Shown here piece after piece: positions 34,860-47,400 of a stretch of DNA of 64,000 nt. Within the stretch, counting starts at the first letter, position 1. Each line of letters begins with the position of its first letter. The stretch lies in the NCBI GenBank assembly GCA_030562195.1, contig JAUJPP010000012.1, positions 6,882,001 through 6,946,000 of the forward strand, written 5' to 3'. Source of the DNA: Nipponacmea schrenckii (taxonomy: Eukaryota > Mollusca > Gastropoda > Lottiidae). Made by a program: the position numbers and the translations under genes. The notes under the pieces are model-generated. The model was not told where the DNA came from. It searched no databases and was given only the letters and a program-made list of their open reading frames with translations.

Positions 34860-37800
34860 ACCCATTATTGCAACAGTATATATTTTAATAAACCTGGCAT
34901 TAATGTAATGATCAGTATAAATCACACTATATTAAGTTCTCTAAATCTGCTTGTAGATGTGGTGACTAAGTGAATGTCTGACTAACCCTGCAACATTGAA
35001 ATAAACTGAAATGATCCTATTTCCCCCTCTTTCCCGTCTAATTGTGCCCTTATGTAAAATATTGGGATAAAACAATGATAAAAAGTCGAGGTTCTGTTTG
35101 CTTCAGTTTGTTCTCGTAAAAATCTCTTTGACAGAAACCAATTTTGTTTACAACTCTAATTTTCTTAAGCAAATTTTTTTTGAAGCTACTTTTAGTTTGA
35201 TCAGGTTAGTCTGTTGAAAGATATTTTTAGCCTTTGAGTTTTATAGACCTACTTGAATTAAAGATATATATATTTTATTGAGTGTTAAAGGAGGAAACTG
35301 ATGACATTTAAAGTTTTAAAAGAAATCTAGAGGTTAGACTATCGGTACTAGTGTTTTGTTGTGATACAGTATGACTGACAAGCATGACATTTCACATATT
35401 AGAAATATTAAAACATAAATTGAAACATGTTGTTACTCATATTTATGCATTAAAGGCCAGTCTACCTAAGTAAACCTTTGCCTGTTGAGAAACTCATTGT
35501 ATTTTGGTAATAATACTCAAGGATGAACAAAGAAATGTTTATGTGAAATATTGCCCTTTCAATCTTTGAAATTCATGATCACACAACTTTGTCTTATAAT
35601 AAAAATAATGATGTTATCTGAAAACTGTCTTGATCATGAATCTAGTCAGCAAATTACATTAAGTAAAAGACTGTAATGGCACTGTGCAAACTTCATCAAT
35701 GTAATGAAATTCCTGACAGAAATTATTGGTTCATTCTCTTTAAGAGAATTTATTGAGTTGGTGGAACAGATAAAAATAAATCTCTGGTCTAGAGAAATTC
35801 CAATATTTGGCGGTAAGCTGATAATCAGACTAGATTGTAAACTGTGTAATATTGGGTGAAGATTTTATTGATGTTTCAGCCGTCATGTGGAAATCAAACT
35901 AGCGTTAAAAGGGATCAATAATGAAATAAAGCAGATAGTTTGAAGTTGGTAATAATAAGCTAGAATATGAAATAGAGATAAGTACTTTGGTAATAGTGTT
36001 ATAATGATTTTACTCTAGTCAAGTGTATAAATATAGTATTAAGAAATATAATAGCTATTGATGTTATTAAGGTTGATGGTAAATCTCTGTGACTTCTTCA
36101 TGATGAAAATGAGGATTTTATAGTCTGTATTTAATATTATCAGCAACATTAAACGGTAAGATTATAGAATGAGTTTATAAGGTTGGCTTGGCTGTATGCG
36201 ATACAAGAACATGTATCCATTTATATAGAGTATGGTTGATCATAAATCAATGTGACTTCTTCATTTATATATAATGATTTTATAGACTGTATTTTCATAA
36301 GCATTATAGGGAAGTTTAGATTTTAGAATTTTATAAAGGTTATAAATATTAGGATTTATAGTCTTTGTTTCACACTATAGATCAGGCCCAATCAAGATAA
36401 TTCCTGAAGCACCACTTTGGTTAAAATAGTGAACAAGGAGCGTCACTTAACGATTTATATCAAAGATTCATATTGGCTTCTGAATGTCAGTAACAGAAAG
36501 AGAGGCAAAGTTTTTCAGTGTGTGTTTTTTATATTTCTTTCTTGCAACAAAATATGTCTGTGCGTCACTTGCCGCCAGTCCAGAAGGCCTGCTATATATG
36601 GGAAAAGTGGAAAGTATTTGTCCACATAACTATTGATGTTATAAATCAACTTCTCCATTATAATATAATGATTTTATAGTCTGATATAAGTGATCCACTG
36701 ATTGTAAAGCGTAAGATTAGAATTAGGATCATTAGAGATTAATTGTTCTATAATATAATGTGATATGATATAACTAAATCTATGTGAATATATTATGATG
36801 ACTTATACTATAAAAAAATCAGGTTTTATGTTTTGATAGAAAATATTTTCCAATCTAATGCTTATAGTTTTAAATTTGTGTGTGTTAGATTTTGTTTTGT
36901 ATGGAAATGAACTACATGTATTTTTCTAGTGGTTATTGTAAGAAAGTAATATCATACTATGGTAACATTCACTGTGACTAATTTTTTAGGGTAAATTAAA
37001 GTATAACTTTAACCTATATGAAGATAGTCATCACCAGCCACTGAACCTGATCTAATTTACCAATTAATTCCTATCTAAAACTATTGTATTGTGCTACCTG
37101 TCTGTTCCAGGAATCTGTTTGAATTTTAGACTGCATCTATTTTTATTTACTGATGTTATTCTTTATGATATAGGTTATTCCAATATATTCATGTTCATCT
37201 GTGAATTCTTTGTAATTTAAATTTCCTTCTTAAATGAATGTTTTAGAGAAAAATAGTCCTTCACGCAGATTGACTACAAATCAATAGCTTGGATAGATTT
37301 AACAAATCTCTTGTGTTCTGACTCATGTATAGAAAGAAAATAATAATTGATATTTTCATTTCATTTCTTTAATGAGTCAGCCTATGGTTAGCTTAGTAAA
37401 AGTACACTATATGCTAATCTCAGTGGATATTTCTTGTAGTTTGGGATCAGCTGTAGAATATATATTGATGTTTGAATAAGTCATCTTAACTCCTTGTTAT
37501 TCTAGTGGACACAGCTGGATTCAGATAATCTAGGAAAAATTATTGTCAAGCGATTTAAATGTGAACAATATGATAGATGGGATAAAATAAACTTGTTTCT
37601 CTTATAATATACAGCAGTATGTTTTAATTGCACATAGTGAAAATTTCTCAGGAATTTCTTAAGGTTTAGAAATATGATTGAAAAATATAAGTTATCAATT
37701 ATTGAAGTAAATCTTTATTATTTAATATTAGACCTTCTGTTGGTAGAGTATCTGTCATTATTAGAGTGGATACCTTACTTAATTACTGGTCTACATTATC

Positions 37801-38465
37801 AATTATTTATTGTCTTTGATTAAAAATGTCCTGTACACTCAGTGTTTCTAGAGTCTTGATTAAATTCCTGGTATGAAGTGGAATAAAAATCAATGATTTA
37901 CCACTGTCTATCAAATACACTATATAATGTCATGTCATCTATTGCTGTAATGGGATTGTTCTTTTTTGTATAGATCAGGTATGTCTAAGTCTATTAGTTG
38001 TGTTAAAGTTATATTTATCTATTAGCTTAATATCAGCCTGACATTGAGGTTAACAGTGCAGTGTTTAAATGACTACAATATTGATTCTGTTAAATTATAG
38101 ATAAATCAAATACATAAATGCAATTATTTTATTTCTTTAGGGTTAAGGCTCAACAAGTATTATATATAGATGGTATTTTGAAATGTGTTTTGATTTTTGC
38201 GAGATATCAAATACTGATCATTGGATATTACAATGTTTTTGTTTATGTTCTTTGCATGTTAATAAAGGATATTTTTTACAGAACAATGAGATTAAATTAT
38301 TGAATACTGTGAAATCATAATAATTTGTGAATTTCAGGAGTCACTATATCCACATATTGTAGAAAAACTATTCATGAATTTTGTTTGAGGATTTCATCAA
38401 CAAATTGATGTATTTTTTTCTTTCCAGAAATAAAGTAGCTAGTAAAGAATGATTAAATATATAAG
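34860..38465. other. Intergenic, upstream of the Ig/FN3 receptor
   Basis: AT-rich sequence without a recognisable coding exon. It holds the third dispersed hairpin-family copy at 36380-36450. Non-coding 5' exons of the receptor could be here but cannot be identified by eye. Confidence 0.4.
36380..36450 (-). repeat. Dispersed hairpin repeat family, copy 3
   Basis: Reverse complement of the family at 12985-13086: GATCAGGC end, GATAATTCCTGAAGCACCAC, then TTTGGTTAAAATAGTGAACA and CACTTAACGAT. The second half of the hairpin is diverged. Confidence 0.55.
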
Positions 38466-41400
38466 ATGCATAAATTGGGAGTTATCATAATATTTCACAT
38501 CTTCGTATTTTCCTTAGCTGAAATAAGTGAGTAATTTTTATGATTTTAATAAAAGTTACAATTACTTGGCTTCTAAGTTAACTATCAAAATTTTAAGTAC
38601 CGGTAAATGAACTAAACTACTACCCTACTACAGTTTGAATGGTTTCAGTGCTTTACATTCTAATCTCCCAAACCATCAAGAAAGTATCAAGTCTGTAATA
38701 TCAGTTTCTGCTGTAAGCAGACATCAACTTGTCATGAAAAAAATAACTATTGCTTTTCATTTTGCAGTTTTGAAAAATGCAGTATTTCTTGTTGTTTTGA
38801 AAACAATTGTTTTATTTTTCAGAATGGATAGCTCAACCTCGACATACAGTTGTTGTTATAGGTGGAGATTTAATGTTAGATTGTTCAGCTATAGAGACAG
38901 AGGGGCAGAATTTGATATACCAGTGGTATTATAATGATACAGCATTACCCAGCACATATTCTATATTTCTTAATAATTCTCTATTTATACCCACTGTTAC
39001 TAATGATAATTTAGGTGATTATAAATGTACAGTTAAAACAGAGACAGATCAACTGATATCACCTACAGCAACTGTTATCGCTGCTTGTAAGTTTATTTTT
39101 CACCAATTATAATATTCATTTTCCACAGATAATTATATTACATTTATTTATTAAACTTGTTAATCTTTCATAATATATTTCATAATATATTCATATTCTA
39201 TTTTAATTTATTTTATTTCATGCTGAAATTATAGTTTTGACTCTACTTGTGACCTCAGCTAGTGTTTCTATAGAGTAGGTTATTTTCAATCTTGTTTATA
39301 TTTGTTTGTCTTGTGTCGGCCTTTTATAATACATATTTTTCATGTTAGTTTGTAATAATTTTTATTGCAGTTATTAATGATTTTATCATTAGACCCAAAT
39401 CATATCGTACTATAGAAGGTGAATCATTAACATTCGACTGTATCACTGGGAAAAGTGCTCCACCATCTATTATTTACTGGGAACTAAATGGCCAGAAGTT
39501 TACACAGGGATTACAGATGAATTCTTCTTATGGTGATTCAGACCCTACACGTCTCACAAATCAGTTATCTATGAAGTTAGAAATTGTGGCTAATAGACTC
39601 ATTGCTGGAACATATAGATGTGTGTCTATTAATCCTCTATCAAATCAGACTATTAAAAGTGAGGAAGGAACGTTATTTGTTGGATGTAAGTAGGCCTATG
39701 ATGCTTGGATTTGTTAAAAAAAATCATTTTACAAACAATAAGTCCTAAAATAAAAAAAAAGGATTGATGTGTTGTGTCTTTGCTTTTTTGGTTGCAACAA
39801 AATTTTTACACATATTTATATAAAAGAAACAATATTAATTTGTATTACAATATTGTAGTTGCCAAATTTACAGTTTTGAGGATGTTTCTTACCCTCTCCC
39901 ACATTAAAATTGACTTCCGATCTGGATGATCAGAGGTAAAATTTAAAAACTGTGGTCATAGTGAAGCAGGGTTTCTGCCGTAGTATTAGATGATATTAAT
40001 GATTCATTATATATTTCGATATATATTATATATTTATTTATATATTTAGATCGTTCAAGTATACCAGTCATTAAAAGTTATTTTAAACCAGAGCTGATGG
40101 TACCTGAAAATAAAAATATAACAATAGATTGTGAATATGAGGGTTATCCTAAACCTACAGTATGGTGGTTCCATAATAATAATTTATTAGATGATACTCT
40201 ACGCCAGTTTTTCTATTCTAATGGGTCACTAACATTTAGACCTATTTTACTACAAGATTCTGGGGAATACTATTGTGAAGTGTTTAATAGAATTGGGAGA
40301 GTCCGTTCAAATATTACAAATATAACAGTTACAGGTTTGTCTTTTGAAATAAATTGTATTTAACATGAAGAAAAGTTACATACTTATGTGTAGGGAAAAA
40401 CTACTAACTTCTCTTTGCACCTTTCCAATACTATATTGATGGTTTCTATTATTCCTAATATAATTCCTGACTAGGATATTACTATAGCAAGTACCATTGA
40501 GTTTGATTGACTGGTCACTGTAATCTGGTCAAGTTTTTCTCTGGACACAAACAAGAAGAAGTGTATATCAGTTCTAGACATTTCTTTCAGATGATTGTCA
40601 TGAGTCTGTCCCATTAGATTATTATCACTTCTTATTTCTTTATTTTAAATATATTAACTGAACATTGGAAATATGGTTCTAACTTTGTGGCTAGCCCTGT
40701 GCTTTTTATTTGAAATTCATTTTCATACTAACCAGACAAAGGTATAAAAATTCTTTTGATTTTCTTAATTGCATAGAATATTTGCAAACCATTACAAAAT
40801 TTAGAAGATGTATGTTATATTTTAGTTTTAGATATATCATTTAAAGAAGAACCAAGTGGTAGTTTAGTATTTGCTGGAAAATCTAAAACATTGAAGTGTG
40901 TACCACCTACAAGTGTACCACCAGCTAATATAACATGGTATAAAGATTATAAACCACTCACATTACGATCTGGTGACATGGCAGTGTCAATTATTGGACA
41001 GTCAGAAGGAATAGCAGATCTGTATTTCACCTCAGTACAAAGACAAGATGAAGGAATATATTTCTGTGTAGCTTCTAATGAATTTGCTATACCATCTAGT
41101 AGAACATCTAGAACAGCTTTCTTAACTGTAGAAGGTTTGTGAATCATAGATTATTGATTGTAAACATGAGCTTAAAAGGTCTTAAATTTAAGGCAAGATA
41201 CACCCAAGTTTAGGGTGGTATAAGGTGGAACATGGGACTGTCTAAGAGTCTGCCTACCCCCCATCCTTAATCATACAAAATAGGATACATCTTTAAGATT
41301 TTAATTGAAAATTTGTAAAGAGATGCCATTCTGTGAATTGTTTTGAGTTGTGTGTTGAGCAGCAATGACAGTTAGTGCTTTGTAGGGTAGGCCTACTCTT

Positions 41401-44400
41401 CTAAACACTAATACTCACTATGAAATATTTACTCACTTACAATTGCTATGATTCCTCATGGAAATGGTTATCTGCTACATGTACCAATATTTCACCAGTA
41501 TGTTGTTTTGGATTGTGGGTTTTATGGTTCCAATCATTAGTACTTGGTTTATTTTTATATCAATTGTTGCACTGTAATTTTCTAAACTAATGTTTGCTAT
41601 ATTATAGGTGCCCCGGTTATTACTCAGCCTCCTAGTGATACTAAAATAATAAAAGGAAGACTATTACAGCTGACCTGTTTGATTGATTCTAAACCAGCAG
41701 CTACTGTACGTTGGTTATTTCAAAATTTACCTCTTCGTATATCATCTAAGGTTACTTTTAGGTAGGTATAAAGATTTACAAATGAATATGTCAAGCTTGT
41801 GCAAATCTGAAGATCAATAACAGGAGCTTTTCCTTTGCTATTTACACTGTACACCTCATCCAGACTGCTAACATTTTGAAGGATTCCAATATTTGGAAAA
41901 GACTAGGAAATTGGCAAATAAAAATGCAGAAGAACAGAATATAAGCATGCTTTACATGATATACTTATCATATCGTATCATATATGGAGAGTGTGATTTT
42001 GATATTTTCCAGTCAGAATAAACAGGAATTATCAATAGGTGATATTGGTAAAGCTGAAGAAGGTGTGTATACTTGTATAGCTAATAATAGTTATGGTCAA
42101 AAACAGGCCAGTGCTACCATCAAAATAATAGGTAAGTTCACATTAATTTATAATCAAATCAAATATTAGTTATGCCAGCCATTTGTCAAACTAGACTATT
42201 TCTGGTTCTTGTTGAAATCTTGGCTATTGTAACTGATATTAGCATCACTAATGAAGGAAACAGCTATTATACCATGTGATATATACAATGTTATAATGAT
42301 ATTATTATAGTACCTCCTGTAAGAGTTAGTATGTTAGGTAATGTGGTATATAAGATAAATCAAATAGCTATTATACCATGTGATATATTATGTTATAATG
42401 ATATTATTATAGTACCACCTGTAAGAGTTAGTATGTTAGGTAATGTGGTATATAAGATAAATCAAACAGCTATTATACCATGTGATATATACAATGTTAT
42501 AATGATATTATTATAGTACCACCTGTAAGAGTTAGTATGTTAGGTAATGTGGTATATAAGATAAATCAAACAGCTATTATACCATGTGATATTTATGGAG
42601 ATCCCAAACCAACTGCAACCTGGTTTAAAGGTAATTATTTACTAGATTATTTGGGAAAGGTTGGACATATTTTGACATACAAAGTCAATGCATACATCTT
42701 TATTTCATAATACTGTGACATAAAATGGATCTTTCTGGATTCTTCCTTTTTTCTAATGTATTCTTACCAGCAAAGGCTTACCTATTACCAGAAAGGCTTC
42801 TTAAATATTTACCATGTATTAGATCTTTAGTTTAGTGTCAACATTAAATTTGTTTTTCAGATAGAAACATCATAATTAATCCAAAAACAAACACAGCTAA
42901 TAGTTTGATTATCTCTAATATCCAAATAACAGATGAAGGCAATTATTCTTGTCATGGTGTAAATGAAGCAGGGAGTGCATGGACCAATGGAACACTCAGA
43001 GTTCAAGGTATAGAAATTAATATAATGGTTAAATCAATAAATTAAATTCTAAATTTATCTATTCCAAGTTAACTATTATTATTTTATATAATAATCTTTT
43101 TTTGACGTTTTATTATGATTATGTGTATTAGGGTCTACTAAAGCTTCTAGCTGCTCCCCATACCCCATTCTTGTATCCCTTTTCAGAAAGCTTGTGACGT
43201 CATTAAATCAAGCTTGTTAAGTAGAAACCTTGACTGAATTCTCTAATAATATTGATTATAAAAAATTTATAGTCTAATGGTCTGTACTATTTTATGAAAT
43301 GATATATTTTCAGTCCCTCCTAGAATAATTCAAGGACTTATACAACAAACAGTTTTAATTGGTTTATCAACTAGATTGAACTGTAAAGTAGAAGGCTACC
43401 CTATCCCTAATATTAGATGGTTCTTAAATGTAAGTCATCAAACTGTATTTTTTTTTCAAATATAAAGGCACCAATATATATACAGTCCTGAATGTGAATT
43501 TTTTATGCTTTGATGTCTGTATTTCCTGATATCCAAAAAAATGAATGAGAAGTAAATGAATTAAAAAAAAAAAATTTGTTAATGAAGTTACTCTTCATTC
43601 CACACCATAAATTTCGTTTATCTGTATGAAGTACACATGTATTGAAAGTATAATTTTTTCTAGGGAACAGAAATAACTAATAAATACCCTGGTGGAATGA
43701 TATTTTCTCCAACCAAAGATTATATAGATATTTCTATAGTTACATGGCAACATGTTGGTGTATATACTTGTGTAGCTTCTAGTACTGAAGGCACAGACCA
43801 ATCTACAGCTTTACTACTTCTAAATGGTAAGTCTGTTAAAATTAATTAACTTTAAAATTTTAAGTCTTTATAAATTGTTAACCAGTGCTTTACACAGGTT
43901 ATTTTTATAAACTTCCTAATGTGGTAAGTTATATTAGCTAATTGTAGTCATACCAGATGTCTTATTTCCATTCTAAAAATTAATACGCTTGAAATTGAAT
44001 TCTATCAATTGTTCATATTCAAAAAGAGAAATTTGTATTCAAATGTTGTCATCTGGGCTAATATGACTTTTATTTTTAAACTTTTTTAGTACCAGTAAGT
44101 GTTAATAGTATACTAGGAAATAATATAGTACTACTACAAGATGAAGTTAATCTACGGTGCTCAGCTTATGGTATACCAATACCTACTGTTAAATGGAAAT
44201 TAAATGGAGAACAATTACAGGCTACATTAGATGGTAGAATTAGCTTCCCATCATTATTCACTATAAGAATTAAATTTGCTACATTACAAGATGCAGGTAT
44301 GTAGGCCTATTGTAGATATTTTGATGTTATAGAATATTTGGATACCTCTTTATTCTGCTTATGTGCCACATGTTTAATGTCATATAAGGTTTTTAGAATA

Positions 44401-47400
44401 TCAGACAATAAATAACATAGTCCCTGATATAATTTTCAGGTTTAGTAACATGTGTAGCATCAAATAGTATTGGTACTTCAGAGAAATCAGTAAAGCTTTA
44501 TGTTATAGGTAGGTTTCTTATTGTTAATGACATCTGAAAGCGTTTCCGGCAGCCGATTAATAATTGTCAATAAATTCATTGTTAATTAGCCACCCCTTAC
44601 CGGTACCCCCTTAAGTAACTAAATTAATTGAACGATAGTTTAAGTCTCATTGACTAAACGTGATTGTTGGGTAATTTACTAAATCTATACCTATACTTGA
44701 TGTTCGTCAGAGCCTATTTGCAACTAGTCAGGTTGGCTTGACTGCCGGTCACGACTGGCATATAGGGCCAAATCAACACCCCTTGTTGATGTACATGTAT
44801 TGTGTAAATTTATCTGCAATTGATATTCAGAAGACATTTTGTGTTTGTTAATAAATATTGTTATTTAATAAAATTTTGTTATTTAATTAAAACAATTGAT
44901 TGGTTTTGGTTCCTTATGTAAAATAGCCATGGCTGAAATTATTATATATTATCATAAACTAAAACTATTTAAAATTAATTCTCTAGGTTCTCTTTTATAA
45001 TTTCTGATTAATATACCTATTTTGTTGACAGATGCTCCAAAACCACCTATATTAGCTAGTGTTATACCTGTATCAATATCATCTATTAGTTTAACTTGGT
45101 TGGATGTTAAACAACTTGATTATACCAATATATCATATTATAGAATATATTATAAACAACGGTTTGTATATACCTTTATATATTTTTTTTTTTAAATCAA
45201 GTTTTTTGTAATGTAAGACTGAAAGGGACAGATTTTGTTATCATAGTTTGATTTATACATGAATATTGTATTTCATCTGAAGTACACAGTTGCTACAATT
45301 TATATTTTTAAAATTGTACTGTTATATTTGATGATAAGTCTGTTATGAAACAGTGTATGTACACTTAAATTGTTTTTGATGAAATAATTCTGTTGTTTAT
45401 AGATTAGAGGAGAAGTTTAACTTGCTACCAGTTAAACTAAATCCATCACTGCAGGATTATGAAGTAACTAATCTGTTAGCTGGTACAGAGTATATATTTA
45501 CTATAACTAGTCAGAATGATGTAGGTATTGGACCTAGAAGTAATGCTATATCAGCCATAACGTTTGAATCAGGTATGTTACTATGTACCTTATATTTTTA
45601 AACATGATTATAATATTAGGTGGTTCTTTATTAAGTTTAAGTAAGTATTCAGGAAAGGGTCTCAGACTTGTATATCTGTCTATAAATGTAAAAAACAATA
45701 TTCAAAGATCAATTGTATGAGATGATACTATAAATTTTCTATTTAGGTATTATTTAAAAATAAATGTAAGTAATATACACTATTCCAGGTCCTACTGAAC
45801 CTAGAGCATTGAAAGTTATAAATATAGCACCCAGGTCACTGACTTTATCTTGGGAATTACCAGAAACAACTAATGGTGATATACGTAAATATCAACTTCA
45901 TTATTTACGTAAAAATGGTGGAATTGATGGTAAGCTATATTATTGTTTGTTCTTATCTAAATATCAAACACAATGGACATATCTCCATGGAAGTTAATAT
46001 GTTGATTGTGTTATTTTCAGATATAAAAGTTGTTGACATATTTAGTCCTACTATACCAACACAAGTCTTTACTATAAATTCTCTACACCCCTATACATTA
46101 TATGAGATTAAAGTACGTGCTGGTAATATTCAGAATGGTCAGAATATCTGGGGTACATATAGTCTTACATTGGTTGTTAGAACTAAAGTGGAAGGTAAAT
46201 TTTATTTTCTGTCTGATATCTTATATTGTAATGTTTAGCCTCCGAATCAACCGAAATGCAACTTTATCATGACTGTAGCTTAAATTGTTTCTATATTGCC
46301 CCTGACTTCAGAAAAAAATTTGCTCATAGCATGATTGTGATAGCTTAGATGAAACTGGGCATGATTATATGGACTGCTGAGATATCCATTTCTTTCCTTT
46401 ATTACTGTCATGGGCAATGGTACATTACCTGGCAAACTATTTTATTGTTCATTTACAGCACCTTCATCTAGTCCAAAAGATGTTAAAGCTTTAACATTAT
46501 CATCTGACTCAGTTTTACTACAATGGAAGGTAGGAAATTTTATTTGTTTTGTTTAAGTAGTATTGCTGTAACAATTTTTTACTTGTATATTTTTGAATAT
46601 ATTGTCAAATATATGACCAAAGAAAAAATTAATAAAAGTGTAAATCTATTCAAAAATCATTTTCATATATGATACAAAAAAATAGGGTTCATATAATAAA
46701 ATATATATATCTTATTTTCCTTTTTAGCCTCTATCTGAAGATAATACAAATGGACCAATCCTGGAATATGTTATATTATACAACTCATCGACCAGCCAAT
46801 CAAATATAACATTACAAAGTAGTGAATTATCAAAACAGATCAGCAATTTAAAATCCTGGACAAATTATTCATTTCAAATGAAAGTAGTGAATGAAGCTGG
46901 AAGTGGCCCTGTCAGTTCTCCTGTATTTGTTCAGACATATGCTATGGGTATGTATAAATTACTGCGTAACATTTCATCTGCATAAAAACATTGGAAAGAC
47001 CTATGACAATTTTGAATACCCTCTAAATTTTAATAATTATCACTTATTTTACAGTTCCTTCTGGTGCACCAAGTGCTGTTCAAGGTGAAGCATTGTCTTC
47101 TGATACAATACAAGTTTTCTGGAAGGTTTGTATAACTTTTACTAATATAAGTTGAGTTTATGTTTATGATGAGGTATACAGTGAATCCTGCTCATTTTTT
47201 TTTTGCCCTTGACTTACCAAAATTGCGTCAAAATTTGATTGTGGGTGCAGTAGAAGCTACAATTTTCAATGGAAATTGATGAAACTTGCTATGAGTATTG
47301 GAGTAGATAAGATGGTGGTAAAGTTTGATTTTGATGATTTTCCATGAACAGTTTTGAGTTATTGCCCTTGACTTAGTAAAATTGCATCAAAATGGTATTG

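Noticed and set aside
38118..38303. Possible upstream exon of the receptor
   Set aside because: Hydrophobic ORF without a signal-peptide start or matching splice phase. The exon at 38466 supplies a good signal peptide.
42331..42516. Extra Ig-like exon in the receptor
   Set aside because: It is the duplicated start of exon 8 (two copies). It lacks the rest of the domain and ends in a stop after a frameshift.
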